A program made the position numbers and the translations under genes. Shown in pieces: positions 1 to 9,038 of a stretch of 64,000 bases of DNA. Numbering within the stretch: position 1 is the stretch's first letter; the number at the start of each line of letters is the position of its first letter. The stretch covers positions 1,598,501 to 1,662,500 of the forward strand of contig NZ_CP021376.1 of assembly GCF_002157875.1 (NCBI RefSeq). Direction: 5' to 3'. This DNA comes from Oceanisphaera avium. GTDB taxonomy: Bacteria > Pseudomonadota > Gammaproteobacteria > Enterobacterales > Aeromonadaceae. Below the pieces are notes generated by a model. That model saw only the letters and a program-made list of their open reading frames with translations. It ran no database searches and had not been told where the DNA came from.

Positions 1-344
1 AAGCTTGCGGCTCGACCATCCCAAAACTGCGCTAAGTTAAGGCTTGAGTTTAATACCGTGGGCGAGTTAATGGGTCCTTGCTGCCAATTATGGCCAATGG
101 AGGTTTTAATATTATCGGTCCCGCCCATGGATAAATTGTGGCAAGAGTTACAAGAAATAAAGCCTGACTTGGATAATCTGGGATCAAAAAATAGCTTTTT
201 ACCCAGTTCAACCATAGCGCCATTAGTAATGGTAGCTTGGGGAATAGGTTGTATTGGCTCATTACGCGGGCTAGCAAGGGCGGCTTGGCTCAAGCCTAGT
301 GCCAATACCATACCTATACCCACTCGAGTAAATTGTTTATTCAT
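1..344 (-). CDS. ccp: Diheme cytochrome c peroxidase, 5' part only
   Basis: Reverse-strand ATG at 344 opens a frame that runs off the window, giving 114 codons. It starts with a signal peptide (MNKQFTRVGIGMVLALG, cleaved near ALA-SPR) and continues with LGKKLFFDPRLS, the heme site CNSCH, GGTDN and FWDGRA. These are hallmarks of the N-terminal high-potential heme domain of bacterial di-heme cytochrome c peroxidases, which reduce hydrogen peroxide to water in the periplasm with electrons from small cytochromes. AGAGG lies about 8 bases before the ATG. The second heme and C-terminal half are outside the window, so completeness cannot be judged. The MauG-like branch of the family is a less likely alternative. 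An FNR-type promoter lies upstream. Confidence 0.9.
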   Translation of the reverse strand, partial: MNKQFTRVGIGMVLALGLSQAALASPRNEPIQPIPQATITNGAMVELGKKLFFDPRLSKSGFISCNSCHNLSMGGTDNIKTSIGHNWQQGPINSPTVLNSSLNLAQFWDGRAAS

Positions 345-393
345 AGGGCTTACCTCTGTTGCAAAAGGAGTGCACAACCACTTTATTGCTAAC

Positions 394-435
394 AATATAA
401 ACCCTAATAAAACAAAGGTTATTGATGTGGATCAT
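394..435 (-). promoter_or_regulatory. FNR-type box and -10 element for the cytochrome c peroxidase gene
   Basis: Bases 422-435 read TTGAT-GTGG-ATCAT on the plus strand, one base off the FNR consensus TTGATnnnnATCAA. On the minus strand a TATATT -10 lies at 399-394, placing a start near 387. The box centre (428.5) is then at -41.5, the classical class II activator distance. E. coli ccp is known to be FNR-activated; control here is inference. Confidence 0.65.
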
Positions 436-467
436 AGGCCAACATTGTCACAGCGCGCTGCGACTAA

Positions 468-872
468 TTATGCTGGATGTATCTCATAAGACGAGGTGGC
501 GCTAAGCGCTTTATCAAGCATCTTCATCACAGAGCAATACTTTTCCATAGATAAGCTAATGGCTCGCGCTACGTGTTTTTCAGACAGCTCAGTCCCCGTC
601 ACCACAAAATGCATATTAATATCCGTAAACACGCGGGGCGCTTGCTCAGCGCGAGTCGCACTTAGCTCTACTACACAACCGGTAATAGCTTGGCGACTTT
701 TTTCTAGAATAGACACTACATCGATGGCACTGCAGCCTCCCGCGCCTAACAGTACTGCTTCCATAGGGCTGGCCCCTTGTCCTGGATTAGTGCCATCGAG
801 CGTGATTTTATGACCCGACTCAGATAGCCCTTCAAAACGCATTCCTTCTAACCATGTCACTGTTGCTTTCAT
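468..872 (-). CDS. yhfA: OsmC family protein, YhfA type
   Basis: Encodes 134 residues of the OsmC/Ohr fold: MKATVTWLEGMRFEG at the N-terminus, then PMEAVLLGAGGCSAIDVVSILEK with the family cysteine, and a conserved C-terminal EKYCSVMKML. OsmC-like proteins are small dimeric thiol peroxidases, but the YhfA branch has no settled substrate. The tandem ATGs at 875 and 872 follow GAGG; 872 has the better spacing. A TTG at 887 is in frame but unlikely. It lies divergent to crp, as in E. coli, which supports the YhfA assignment. Confidence 0.88.
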   Translation of the reverse strand: MKATVTWLEGMRFEGLSESGHKITLDGTNPGQGASPMEAVLLGAGGCSAIDVVSILEKSRQAITGCVVELSATRAEQAPRVFTDINMHFVVTGTELSEKHVARAISLSMEKYCSVMKMLDKALSATSSYEIHPA

Positions 873-1052
873 CATTACCTCAAGCAAAATGGCTATATTA
901 GCCTATTGATTTAGCGCCGACGAGTAGGATAAAAGCTTAAGTCCTTGATGATATGAGTTAAGCCTTTTATGCTAGGTCGTCGAGAAGACTTAACTTAGAC
1001 AGCTTGCTAGGCCAAAGCCCCGAGCTAATTAATGGAATTAAGAGGTAAAGAA

Positions 1053-1691
1053 ATGGTTATTAGCAAGCCCCAAAGTGATCCAACCCTAGAATGGTTTCTA
1101 TCTCATTGCCATATTCATAAATATCCCGCTAAAAGCTCTTTGATCCATGCGGGCGAAAAAGCAGAGACGCTGTACTACATAGTGAAAGGCTCGGTCTCTG
1201 TGCTGATTAAAGATGAAGACGGCAAAGAAATGATCCTGTCTTATTTAAATAAGGGAGACTTTATTGGTGAACTGGGGCTATTTGAAGACACAGACAACCC
1301 ACTGCGCACCGCTTGGGTTCGTGCTAAATCCCCTTGTGAAGTGGCCGAAATCTCTTACAAGAAGTTTCGCCAACTCATTCAAGTAAACCCAGAAATTTTA
1401 ATGCGTTTGTCAGCACAAATGGCCGAACGTTTGCAAACCACCAGCCAAAAAGTAGGCGACTTGGCTTTTTTAGATGTCACAGGTCGTATTGCTGAAACAC
1501 TGCTGAGTTTAGCGCGCCAGCCCGATGCTATGACCCATCCGGATGGCATGCAAATTAAGATCACTCGCCAAGAAATCGGCCAAATTGTCGGTTGCTCTCG
1601 TGAAACCGTGGGCCGTATCTTGAAAATGTTAGAAGAGCAAAATCTTATTTCTGCTCATGGAAAAACCATAGTGGTATTTGGTACCCGCTAA
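1053..1691 (+). CDS. crp: cAMP receptor protein CRP
   Basis: Global cAMP-dependent transcription regulator, 212 residues. The sequence is near-identical to E. coli CRP through most of its length: [17 protein letters not shown] at the start, the cyclic-nucleotide pocket with GELGLFE and [15 protein letters not shown], the dimer helix, and the helix-turn-helix [18 protein letters not shown]. It differs mainly by a short insert ([10 protein letters not shown]) before the cAMP pocket arginine. An upstream in-frame ATG at 1032 exists, but AGAGG sits just before the ATG at 1053, where CRP homologues begin. A strong two-way terminator follows. Confidence 0.98.
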   Translation: MVISKPQSDPTLEWFLSHCHIHKYPAKSSLIHAGEKAETLYYIVKGSVSVLIKDEDGKEMILSYLNKGDFIGELGLFEDTDNPLRTAWVRAKSPCEVAEISYKKFRQLIQVNPEILMRLSAQMAERLQTTSQKVGDLAFLDVTGRIAETLLSLARQPDAMTHPDGMQIKITRQEIGQIVGCSRETVGRILKMLEEQNLISAHGKTIVVFGTR

Positions 1692-1711
1692 TTCTAACCA
1701 GAATGAATACT

Positions 1712-1740
1712 AAAAAAGCCCAGTAAACTGGGCTTTTTTA
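1712..1740. terminator. Bidirectional terminator between crp and purC
   Basis: AAAAAAGCCCAGT - AA - ACTGGGCTTTTTT forms a near-perfect hairpin with A and T tracts on both sides, so it can end the convergent crp and purC transcripts. Confidence 0.9.
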
Positions 1741-1757
1741 TTGGTGAGTGGCACTTA

Positions 1758-2861
1758 CTAAACGATTAAGTCATATTGCTCGCGTAAAATAGTAATAATA
1801 TCGGCTTTAGGATTAGCGGATAATACTATTTTTTGACCGGTTATTTTCTCTGCTAGCTTAATATAAGTGTCAGATACGGCCATTAATGCACTCACGGGCA
1901 AAGCGTTATGTTTGGCGAGGGCTTCTCGCTCTGCCATACGCTCTTTATTTAGTAAAATATCGGGTTCTGGAAAATGATTAAGCAACATTTGGCGAAACTC
2001 TTCTTTTGAGTTTTCTACTATTTGTCCTGCTTGATAAGCCGCTTCATCCCAAATTCTTGAAGAATCTGGCGTTCCCACCTCATCCATATAAATCAGTTGT
2101 TCTTGGCCATTGGCATCAGTGACATAACCAAATTCAAATTTGGTATCCACAAAAATTTGACCGAGTTTAGCTAATTCCTGTTCAATAACCGCAAAACCCT
2201 CGGCTAATAAACGCTCATAGGCGTTAATGTCATCGGCTGTTTTAAAGTTAAAGGCACTAAAGTTGGCCTGAATATCTTGGCGGCTAATATTCACATCATC
2301 CGCTTCTGGCACTCCCGCAATGCCGGTTAATATGCCTTTAGTAGAGGGCGTAATCAGTAACTGGGGAAGTTTCTGATCTTTTTGTAAGCCATCAGGTAAG
2401 CGAAGGCCACAAAACTCTCGCTCCCCCTTGGCATAACTGCGCCACATTGAGCCAGTAATATATTGGCGAGCAATGGCTTCAATCTTAATGGGCGTGGCTT
2501 TTTGCACTATCCAGACAAAAGGATGGGGAATATCTAAAATATGGCTATCGGCTAAGCCTTGCTCTTTAAACAGCTTAAACCAATGATTAGAAATAGCATT
2601 TAACGCCGCCCCTTTACCGGGCACGCCTTTCATTCCACTCTCACCGTGCCAAATACAATCAAACGCAGAGATACGATCACTGATCACCATAATGGCCAGC
2701 GGCGCATCACTAGCTACTTGATACCCTTTTTCTTGGATTAAGCGCTGGCTATCTTCAGCGGTTAGCCAGTATACGGAGCGTACCTTACCGCTGTGTACCG
2801 CTTGCTGGGTACGGATCGGCAAGTCGTCGTTTACGGCCAATACCTGGTCTGCAAGGCTCAT
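1758..2861 (-). CDS. purC: SAICAR synthase PurC (long Vibrio-type form)
   Basis: Phosphoribosylaminoimidazole-succinocarboxamide synthase, which ligates aspartate to CAIR with ATP in de novo purine synthesis. The 367-residue length matches the long form known from Vibrio and Shewanella rather than the 237-residue E. coli enzyme. Visible motifs are [11 protein letters not shown] (nucleotide-binding lysine region), [38 protein letters not shown] and [13 protein letters not shown]. It is a single gene with its own 3' terminator shared with crp. I saw no clear PurR operator upstream. Confidence 0.95.
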   Translation of the reverse strand: MSLADQVLAVNDDLPIRTQQAVHSGKVRSVYWLTAEDSQRLIQEKGYQVASDAPLAIMVISDRISAFDCIWHGESGMKGVPGKGAALNAISNHWFKLFKEQGLADSHILDIPHPFVWIVQKATPIKIEAIARQYITGSMWRSYAKGEREFCGLRLPDGLQKDQKLPQLLITPSTKGILTGIAGVPEADDVNISRQDIQANFSAFNFKTADDINAYERLLAEGFAVIEQELAKLGQIFVDTKFEFGYVTDANGQEQLIYMDEVGTPDSSRIWDEAAYQAGQIVENSKEEFRQMLLNHFPEPDILLNKERMAEREALAKHNALPVSALMAVSDTYIKLAEKITGQKIVLSANPKADIITILREQYDLIV

Positions 2862-2970
2862 TTATTAAATCCTGTGTGTGATGTTAATCGGCACTGGATT
2901 TGGCTACTCATTATTAGCATGATTAGAAAAAGAGTGAGCCACCAGCCCTAATATCTTATCAGCTATCAGA

Positions 2971-3633
2971 CTAGCGCAATAGTTGCCTTACCATCTGCCA
3001 TAAAGGCAAAGGAGAAGGCGCTAACCACCCGCCACACCATAAACAGGCTAATAGCGCTAAGTTAGGTAAGTGTGCTGGCCATTGCATCACTTTAAGTGCT
3101 GTGCCAAAGGATTTTTTAAGCCGCCTGCCTTCTAAATCTATACTGTATATTTCATCGAGTACTAAATGGATCACAGCGCCAATAAACATAAACACGCCCA
3201 TTAACCAAGACTGAATGACGCTTAAATGAAACAGATGGTAACTTACCAATACTGTCGCAATACCAAACACCCCATTGGCCAGCAATGAATGCAAACTGGC
3301 TCTGTGCACTGTGAGTTTGGCAAACGCCCAGCAACAAGGGTAGCGCATCAATAAATAGGCGCCGCCTGCTAATAATAAGGTATCAAGTAAAGGTAAATGA
3401 TGGCGGCCATACAGCATCATTAGCGTGCTAGCGAGCGCACCAAAGAGGCGAAAGATAATCTCAATGGAGCGTGAGGTGTCGGCATCTATGTCTGGCATAA
3501 TGCCGCCTAACGAGCCGCTTAACCATAAAAGACAGGCTTCTGGCAGGCTAATGAGCTCGGTCCATGCCAAACTGCTGGCCAATATGCCTGTCGCAATAGA
3601 GGCAACTTTTACATGGGTCTTAAAATCTGCCAC
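2971..3633 (-). CDS. Membrane-bound metal-dependent hydrolase-like protein (DUF457/YdjM type)
   Basis: A 220-residue integral membrane protein with about five hydrophobic segments. It carries the signature of the DUF457/YdjM family: GGIMPDIDADTS near residue 42, an HRASLHS motif in the middle, and HLVLDEIYSIDLEGRRL near residue 160, whose histidines and aspartates would bind a metal. Family members are annotated as LexA-regulated, membrane-bound metal-dependent hydrolases, but the substrate is unknown. It stands alone between purC and yaeQ. No LexA box was recognised upstream. Confidence 0.75.
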   Translation of the reverse strand: MADFKTHVKVASIATGILASSLAWTELISLPEACLLWLSGSLGGIMPDIDADTSRSIEIIFRLFGALASTLMMLYGRHHLPLLDTLLLAGGAYLLMRYPCCWAFAKLTVHRASLHSLLANGVFGIATVLVSYHLFHLSVIQSWLMGVFMFIGAVIHLVLDEIYSIDLEGRRLKKSFGTALKVMQWPAHLPNLALLACLWCGGWLAPSPLPLWQMVRQLLR

Positions 3634-3820
3634 AACAATCGCTCTTAGTAAAAAAATGCAAAGTGTAGCAGGCGCTACTGGATAAAAAAACAGGTAATGG
3701 TGTTAGCTTAGCCAGCGCTTGGCACAACCCCTTGCTTTGTGTAAAACAGTGACCTGATTAAGCGCATAGCGTTCGCGCACTCTTGTCGCTACCATAGCGC
3801 TTTTTCTAAGAGTAACCATT

Positions 3821-4357
3821 ATGGCTTTACCTGCCGCTATCCATAAAGTGCAGCTTAATATTAGCGATCTCCATCGCCATTATTACCAAGAGCACAGCTT
3901 CACTCTCGCACAACACCCTTCAGAAACTAACATCCGACTTATGGTGCGGTTACTGGCATTTATCCGCCATGCTCACCCTAGTTTACGTTTTACTAAAGGA
4001 CTGAGTAGCGACGATGAGCCAGAGCTTTGGCTTAACGCCGACGATGGCCGTATTTTAATGTGGATTGAATTAGGCGAGCCCAGCGTCAAGCGCATTAAGC
4101 AAGCCTTGTCTCGCGCCGAGCAAGTACTAGTATATAGCTATGGCGGGCGCAGCGCTGAGCTGTGGTGGGAAAAACATCACACTCAGTTAAGCTCACTGCC
4201 AAGATTGGCCATTTATCACTTAAGCGATCCTCAGCCGCAAAGACTAGCCAGTTTATGTCAGCGTAATATTGAGCTATTTGCCACGCTGCAAGAAAGTGAA
4301 GTGCAACTGACGGATGGCGAGCACAGCTTAGATTTAGCCCTGCAACAGTGGCGGTAA
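3821..4357 (+). CDS. yaeQ: YaeQ family protein
   Basis: A 178-residue protein matching the YaeQ family in length and motifs: KVQLNISDLHRHYY at the start, TLAQHPSETNIRLMVRLLAF, LSSDDEPELWL and WIELGEPSVKRIKQA. YaeQ has a fold related to PD-(D/E)xK nucleases; its role is unsettled, and old links to haemolysin expression are weak. Its stop overlaps the ATG of a 32-codon frame (TAATG), followed five bases later by the marR-like start, suggesting co-transcription. Confidence 0.88.
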   Translation: MALPAAIHKVQLNISDLHRHYYQEHSFTLAQHPSETNIRLMVRLLAFIRHAHPSLRFTKGLSSDDEPELWLNADDGRILMWIELGEPSVKRIKQALSRAEQVLVYSYGGRSAELWWEKHHTQLSSLPRLAIYHLSDPQPQRLASLCQRNIELFATLQESEVQLTDGEHSLDLALQQWR

Positions 4358-4455
4358 TGAGGACTAAGTTTGGCGAGCAATTGTTACTGGTCTTTAAAAA
4401 AGGCAGCTTTTGCGCTATGGTGCTGGCAAGATTAGACAAGTATAGGCGGCGTTAA
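4357..4455 (+). CDS. Possible 32-residue basic small protein
   Basis: An ATG overlapping the yaeQ stop starts a 32-codon frame (MRTKFGEQLLLVFKK, then GSFCAMVLARLDKYRRR) that ends 4 bases before the TTG of the MarR gene. The peptide is strongly basic with a hydrophobic centre. The only evidence for translation is its placement in the yaeQ-to-marR gap. I do not recognise a family; it may instead be a spacer. Confidence 0.3.
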   Translation: MRTKFGEQLLLVFKKGSFCAMVLARLDKYRRR

Positions 4456-4459
4456 CACC

Positions 4460-4933
4460 TTGGAAAAACATGAAGATATGCTAGTGGCGTTGCGCCAAAT
4501 TATTCGCGCCATCGATCTGCACTCCAGACAGCTGAGTAAAGAGTCGGGCTTAACCGGCCCCCAGTTGCTGTTGCTGCAGGCCATTAGCGAGCACGGCGAT
4601 ATTACGATGCGTAAACTCGCTCAAGCCACTCATATGAGTCAAGCTACGGCCACCACTATTATCGATAGATTAGAGCAAAAATTACTAGTGCGTCGTGAGC
4701 GTAGCCAAACCGATAAGCGCAAAGTGTATGCCGTGCTAACCGATGAGGGCAAAGATAAGTTAAAAACCGCGCCGCGCCCGCTTCAAGAAAGCTTTATTCA
4801 GCGTTTTCAAGGCTTAGATGAATGGGAGCAAAATCTATTGCTCTCTTCAGTACAACGTATTTCATCCATGATGAATGCCAATGACTTAGATGTAGCGCCA
4901 CTATTACAAGTGGGCAGCCTGCTGCACGAATAG
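4460..4933 (+). CDS. MarR family transcriptional regulator
   Basis: A 157-residue winged-helix regulator. The helix-turn-helix spans roughly residues 45-75 (ITMRKLAQATHMSQATATTIIDRLEQ) followed by the wing with RRERSQTDKRKVYAVLT, including the conserved DxR-type basic tip. The start is a TTG five bases after the preceding small frame; an ATG six codons later is an alternative. The sequence resembles regulators found next to compatible-solute genes in marine gammaproteobacteria, but no such genes are here, so the target is unknown. Confidence 0.85.
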   Translation: MEKHEDMLVALRQIIRAIDLHSRQLSKESGLTGPQLLLLQAISEHGDITMRKLAQATHMSQATATTIIDRLEQKLLVRRERSQTDKRKVYAVLTDEGKDKLKTAPRPLQESFIQRFQGLDEWEQNLLLSSVQRISSMMNANDLDVAPLLQVGSLLHE

Positions 4934-4954
4934 CCCAAGCATTCTGTCTCTCAT

Positions 4955-4981
4955 AAATAGGGCGAGTCTTATGCCCTATTT
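4955..4981. terminator. Hairpin between convergent marR-like gene and yjaG
   Basis: AAATAGGGC (4955-4963) pairs with GCCCTATTT (4973-4981) around a 9-base loop. It lies between two convergent gene ends, so it may serve both strands. Confidence 0.6.
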
Positions 4982-5004
4982 AGCAGACCATATTAAACCG
5001 TGAA

Positions 5005-5583
5005 TTAGTCTAAGCTAATCCCAATATTAGAGACGCCCTCTTGAGCAGCAAAGTCTCGGATCGCTAGAATAGCCTCAGCATCGCGGGGCTGGTTAACTCG
5101 CTCTAGTAAAGCCACCTGAAACTCCATTTCTGCCATTAATAGCTCTTCTTCATAGAGCTCTTCTTCGCTTAACTCGCGCTCTGCGAGTAGCTCTACAAAA
5201 CCGGCAACGGTACCTAAAGAGGCATGACTGGCTTCAATGGCTTCTTCACCAATACGACAAATCACCGAGTTAAAGGCACAACCCAGTGCCACACAGGCAT
5301 CGAGTGCAGGATAGGCGCCATAGCTTTCAAATTGGCTAGGGTCGGGGATCATACTTTCAAACGACTCAAGCTCGGCGCCTAAGTCTACCCGCGAGCCTTT
5401 AACGGTGAGATAGGTCCACAAGATATTTAGTGTTTCGCGAAAACGCTCTCCACTACCAAAGTGACTGGTATCGCTAAATAACTGGTAATTGGGATACATG
5501 CGTTCGGCCAGCGCTAGCGCAAATACAGTTTGTTGCCACGGAGCTAGCTTGTTGATTTTTTTGTAAAATTTATCCCCGAACAC
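5005..5583 (-). CDS. yjaG: YjaG family protein (DUF416)
   Basis: A 192-residue soluble protein of the DUF416/YjaG family: it opens with KINKLAPWQQTVFALALAERMYPNYQLF and has the characteristic LDACVALGCAFN segment and an acidic helix (ELSEEELYEEELLMAE). Length fits the family. The function is unknown; E. coli yjaG lies near hupA. It is convergent with the MarR gene and divergent from the dehydrogenase gene. Confidence 0.88.
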   Translation of the reverse strand: MFGDKFYKKINKLAPWQQTVFALALAERMYPNYQLFSDTSHFGSGERFRETLNILWTYLTVKGSRVDLGAELESFESMIPDPSQFESYGAYPALDACVALGCAFNSVICRIGEEAIEASHASLGTVAGFVELLAERELSEEELYEEELLMAEMEFQVALLERVNQPRDAEAILAIRDFAAQEGVSNIGISLD

Positions 5584-5737
5584 AGATATTTCCTTGTGGT
5601 TATGTGATCATTTTTTTGCCATTATGGGTCTTTCACATCACGACTCACAGTTTAGGCGGCCCATGCTGGTATAAGTTTAGGCATGTGGCATTGTCTCATA
5701 AAATGCCCTGACAAGAAGCATAATAAGGAGAGAAGGT

Positions 5738-6682
5738 ATGGCCAATCATACCCTGTTATTGCTCAGCCAAGATAACGCCGAGTATCAAGCATTATTAAAA
5801 CAGGCCTACCTGCCAGGCTTAACGATTTTAGCGCCAAGCGATGAAGCGGGTATTCAAGCCGCACTCAGCCATGCTGATATTTTATTGGGTGAGCCACAAA
5901 AGCTGCGCGAGCGTTTGCCTCAAGCAAAAGCGCTGCGCTGGGCACAATCGACGTATGCCGGCGTGGACGCGCTACTGCATGCCGAGTGTCGCCAAGATTA
6001 TTATCTCACTAATATCAAAGGCATTTTTGGCCCGTTAGTCAGTGAATATGTGTTTGGTCATTTATTATCGCTCACCCGCCACTTGCGCCATTATAAAGCG
6101 CAACAACGCTTACATAATTGGCAGCCTATTCCTTATGAAAGTCTCCAAGGAAAAACCATGCTGATCATGGGCACCGGCAGTATCGGCCAACATATTGCCC
6201 ATACCGCGCAACATTTTGGCATGTCAGTGCTGGGTATTAGTCGCTCGGGCCGAGAAGCCGCCGGCTTTGATCATACTTATCAGCTGCCCGCTTTAAATAA
6301 CGTATTAGCGCGCGCCGATGTAGTAGTCAGTGTATTGCCCTCTACGGCACAAACTCGCGGCTTATTTAATGCCGAGCGCATCAGTCATTTTAAACCCGGT
6401 ACTATCTTTTTTAATATTGGCCGCGGCGATGCAGTAGATGAAGGGGCGCTGATCCAAGCATTGCGCCACGGTAATATTGGGGCAGCAGTACTGGATGTGT
6501 TTGCTACCGAGCCGTTACCCGTAGCCAGCCCACTGTGGGATATGCCAAATGTGGTGATTACGCCTCATAACTCGGGTTATAGTTTTCCTGAGCAAATCGT
6601 TACCCGCTTTAGTCGTAACTATTTAAAATACACCACAGGAAAAACGCTAGAGGGCTTAGTGGATTTTAATTTAGGCTATTAA
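5738..6682 (+). CDS. D-2-hydroxyacid dehydrogenase
   Basis: A 314-residue NAD(P)-dependent dehydrogenase of the glyoxylate/hydroxypyruvate reductase type. It shows the Rossmann motif GTGSIGQHIA near residue 145 and the catalytic Arg (NIGRGDAV), Glu (FATEPLP) and His (TPHNSGYS) in the expected order. The substrate cannot be read from sequence; glyoxylate, hydroxypyruvate or another 2-keto acid is likely. AAGGAGAGAAGGT precedes the ATG, a strong ribosome site. It is followed closely by the uracil-DNA glycosylase gene, which may share its transcript. Confidence 0.9.
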   Translation: MANHTLLLLSQDNAEYQALLKQAYLPGLTILAPSDEAGIQAALSHADILLGEPQKLRERLPQAKALRWAQSTYAGVDALLHAECRQDYYLTNIKGIFGPLVSEYVFGHLLSLTRHLRHYKAQQRLHNWQPIPYESLQGKTMLIMGTGSIGQHIAHTAQHFGMSVLGISRSGREAAGFDHTYQLPALNNVLARADVVVSVLPSTAQTRGLFNAERISHFKPGTIFFNIGRGDAVDEGALIQALRHGNIGAAVLDVFATEPLPVASPLWDMPNVVITPHNSGYSFPEQIVTRFSRNYLKYTTGKTLEGLVDFNLGY

Positions 6683-6738
6683 AAAAGTGCGATCTTTAGT
6701 TAAGGCGCTAACGGCACCCTTTTAATAAGTGAGGCAAT

Positions 6739-7347
6739 ATGGGCAATAATCCGTCTGAGTTTGAACGAATATTAATGCAGGCGCGCGCGTGCACATTATG
6801 TGAAGCTCATTTGCCGTTAGGCCCTCGCCCCGTATTACAAATGGCTCCCGCTGCCCGCATTATGATTATTGGCCAAGCACCCGGTACTCGGGTCCATAAA
6901 ACGGGCATTCCTTGGAACGATCCCAGTGGTGATACTCTTCGCCGCTGGTTAGACTTAACTCGTGAGCAATTTTATGACCCCGAAATAATGGCCATCATGC
7001 CTATGGGCTTTTGTTATCCGGGCAAAGGCAAAAGTGGCGACCTACCGCCGCGCCCTGAGTGCGCGCCGGCGTGGCATCAACAGCTGCTTAGCGTCTTACC
7101 TAATATTGAACTGACACTGCTTATTGGCCAGTATTCTCAGCGCTACTATTTAGGTAAGCGCTATAAAACGCTCACCGAAACGGTACGCCATTGGCAAGAG
7201 CTAGCCCCGACTATATTACCTTTGCCTCATCCTTCGCCTCGCAACCGGTATTGGCTCATGAATAACCCTTGGTTTGAAAGCGAAACGCTGCCTGCGCTGC
7301 GCCAACGGGTCCATGAAGTACTAGCAGCGCCCAGTTTTGAGCGATAG
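6739..7347 (+). CDS. Uracil-DNA glycosylase superfamily protein, probably iron-sulfur type
   Basis: A 202-residue protein with the core motifs of the uracil-DNA glycosylase superfamily: IIGQAPGT near residue 44 and the C-terminal HPSPRN loop. Four cysteines, CTLC near residue 18 and a Cx15C pair near 92-108, match the spacing of the [4Fe-4S] ligands of family 4/5 enzymes. These remove uracil or related lesions from DNA. It is shorter and more divergent than classical Udg4 proteins, so actual base specificity is unknown. Confidence 0.8.
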   Translation: MGNNPSEFERILMQARACTLCEAHLPLGPRPVLQMAPAARIMIIGQAPGTRVHKTGIPWNDPSGDTLRRWLDLTREQFYDPEIMAIMPMGFCYPGKGKSGDLPPRPECAPAWHQQLLSVLPNIELTLLIGQYSQRYYLGKRYKTLTETVRHWQELAPTILPLPHPSPRNRYWLMNNPWFESETLPALRQRVHEVLAAPSFER

Positions 7348-7405
7348 CAAGAGCGCTGTTTATAATTTATGCGCCATCCTGATGAAATTAGGGACTCGCT
7401 GCTAA

Positions 7406-7438
7406 GCCTCAGTACCTGACAGTACGAGACACTGAGGC
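7406..7438. repeat. Intergenic inverted repeat (8-bp arms)
   Basis: GCCTCAGT (7406-7413) and ACTGAGGC (7431-7438) are perfect arms around 17 bases. With the next hairpin it fills the gap between two convergent genes. There is no T tract, so it is not a textbook terminator. Confidence 0.5.
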
Positions 7439-7450
7439 AAGCTCAGTAAG

Positions 7451-7481
7451 ACCTAGCTACACCAAGTAGGTGTAGCTAGGT
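7451..7481. terminator. Perfect 13-bp hairpin between convergent genes
   Basis: ACCTAGCTACACC - AAGTA - GGTGTAGCTAGGT. The stem is perfect over 13 bp and lies 20 bases from the znuB stop. It lacks a U tract on either strand, so it may be an mRNA 3'-end stabiliser, a factor-assisted terminator or a protein site. Confidence 0.55.
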
Positions 7482-7500
7482 ATCTAGTTGGCGTCGTTCT

Positions 7501-8289
7501 TTAACCTCGTTTGGGCACTAAATGAGACAACAAAAATAACGCCGCCGCTATCACTACTACCGAAGGTCCAGCGGGCGTGTCATAACTGACCGACAGCTGC
7601 AAACCGCCGACCACGGCCACCATGCCCAGCCCCATGGCATACACGGCCATTTGCTCCGGTGAGCGACTAAAGCGACGCGCAGTAGCGGCAGGAATAATCA
7701 GTAAAGAAGTAATAATTAACGCGCCGACAAATTTCATCGCCACCGCAATTAAGACGCTGATCATTAGCAATAACAGGAGTTTTAACCGCTCAACTTTAAT
7801 GCCCTCTACCCGCGCTAGTTCTTCACTCACGGTAATGGACAATAACTGGCTCCAAAAGTGGTGTAATATCGCCAGTAGTACTAAGCCACCGCCAAATATC
7901 CAATATAAGTCCACTAACTGAATGGCTAATAAATCGCCAAACAGATAGGCCATCAGATCCACACGTACATTATCCATAAAAGCCAAGGCCACTAAGCCAA
8001 GAGATAACGAGGTGTGCGCTAAAATACCTAATAAGGTGTCCGTTGCTAACCAACTGGCTCGCTGTAACGCAGCCAAAACAATACCTAAACAGACACAAGC
8101 CACCAGTACTGCCAGTGTTAAATCAATCTGGAGCATTAAGCCAAACGCTACACCTAATAATGAAGAGTGCGCTAAAGTATCGCCAAAATAAGCCATGCGC
8201 CGCCACACCACAAAGCTGCCTAAGGGGCCGGCTAAAATAGCAATACCTAACCCAGCTAACAGCGCATAGCCTAAAAAACTATCCCACAT
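7501..8289 (-). CDS. znuB: Zinc ABC transporter permease ZnuB
   Basis: Inner-membrane permease of the high-affinity zinc importer, 262 residues with about eight membrane segments. It matches E. coli ZnuB closely: [31 protein letters not shown] near the start, [17 protein letters not shown], and [22 protein letters not shown] before [10 protein letters not shown]. Start chosen at 8289 ([14 protein letters not shown]) behind GGAG; longer in-frame starts up to 8325 exist. The start overlaps the znuC end by 11 bases, so the two are translationally coupled. Confidence 0.96.
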   Translation of the reverse strand: MWDSFLGYALLAGLGIAILAGPLGSFVVWRRMAYFGDTLAHSSLLGVAFGLMLQIDLTLAVLVACVCLGIVLAALQRASWLATDTLLGILAHTSLSLGLVALAFMDNVRVDLMAYLFGDLLAIQLVDLYWIFGGGLVLLAILHHFWSQLLSITVSEELARVEGIKVERLKLLLLLMISVLIAVAMKFVGALIITSLLIIPAATARRFSRSPEQMAVYAMGLGMVAVVGGLQLSVSYDTPAGPSVVVIAAALFLLSHLVPKRG

Positions 8290-9016
8290 GACGGACATCT
8301 CCATGGTGTTCATCGTCACAGTCATGATGATGGGTATACACGGCTAACTGCGCTAATTCAGGTCGGCCAAACAAGCGGGCAAATTCAGGATGGCGCGCCA
8401 CATCTTCAGGCTCACCATGACAACAAATATGTTGGTTTAAGCAAATCACACTATGAGTGCTGGCCATGACTAAATGCAGATCATGAGACACCATTAACAC
8501 GCCACATTGCAGCTCATCCGCCAGCAGCTTAATTAAGGCATATAACTCCGTTTGGCCATGCACATCTACCCCTTGGGCAGGCTCATCAAGAATTAATAAC
8601 TCCGGCTGCATCATCAAAGCCCGAGCCAGTAAAATGCGCTGCATTTCTCCACCTGATAACGCTTGCATACTGCGCTCGGCTAAGCGCTCAGCACCTACTT
8701 TGGCCAGCGCTTGGGTAACAGTGAGCTTTCTCCCATGAGATAAGCTCATAAAGCGCGCTACTGTTAATGGCAGTACTGAGTCTAAATGCAGCTTTTGCGG
8801 CACGTAACCCACGCGTAACCTTGGCTTCTGCCACAAGGTCCCTGTGTGCCCCGTTAATAGCCCTAATACCAATTTAATTAATGAGCTTTTACCCGCACCA
8901 TTAGGGCCGACTATCGTTAGGATTTCACCGCGTTCTAGCGTTAATGACACTCGTTCTAGAATAACATTGCCGCCTAAGGTGAGTCCCACGTCCGTTAATT
9001 CCACCAGCCTCATCAT
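8279..9016 (-). CDS. znuC: Zinc ABC transporter ATPase ZnuC
   Basis: Cytoplasmic ATPase that drives zinc import through ZnuB. Walker [10 protein letters not shown], signature LSGGEMQR, Walker [13 protein letters not shown] and the switch histidine in [10 protein letters not shown] are all intact. The C-terminus is histidine-rich ([12 protein letters not shown]), as in other ZnuC proteins. Two ATGs at 9016 and 9013 are possible starts; a TTG at 9040 would overlap the Zur box. It is the first gene of znuCB and is divergent from znuA across that box. Confidence 0.96.
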   Translation of the reverse strand: MMRLVELTDVGLTLGGNVILERVSLTLERGEILTIVGPNGAGKSSLIKLVLGLLTGHTGTLWQKPRLRVGYVPQKLHLDSVLPLTVARFMSLSHGRKLTVTQALAKVGAERLAERSMQALSGGEMQRILLARALMMQPELLILDEPAQGVDVHGQTELYALIKLLADELQCGVLMVSHDLHLVMASTHSVICLNQHICCHGEPEDVARHPEFARLFGRPELAQLAVYTHHHDCDDEHHGDVRHVG

Positions 9017-9038
9017 GGATTTTATGCCTTTACTTCTC

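Noticed and set aside
50..277. 75-codon minus-strand frame inside the same region
   Set aside because: Out of frame with the peroxidase gene and without family features.
58..489. 143-codon plus-strand frame over the start of the window
   Set aside because: It is antisense to the cytochrome c peroxidase gene, whose signal peptide and CNSCH motif are decisive.
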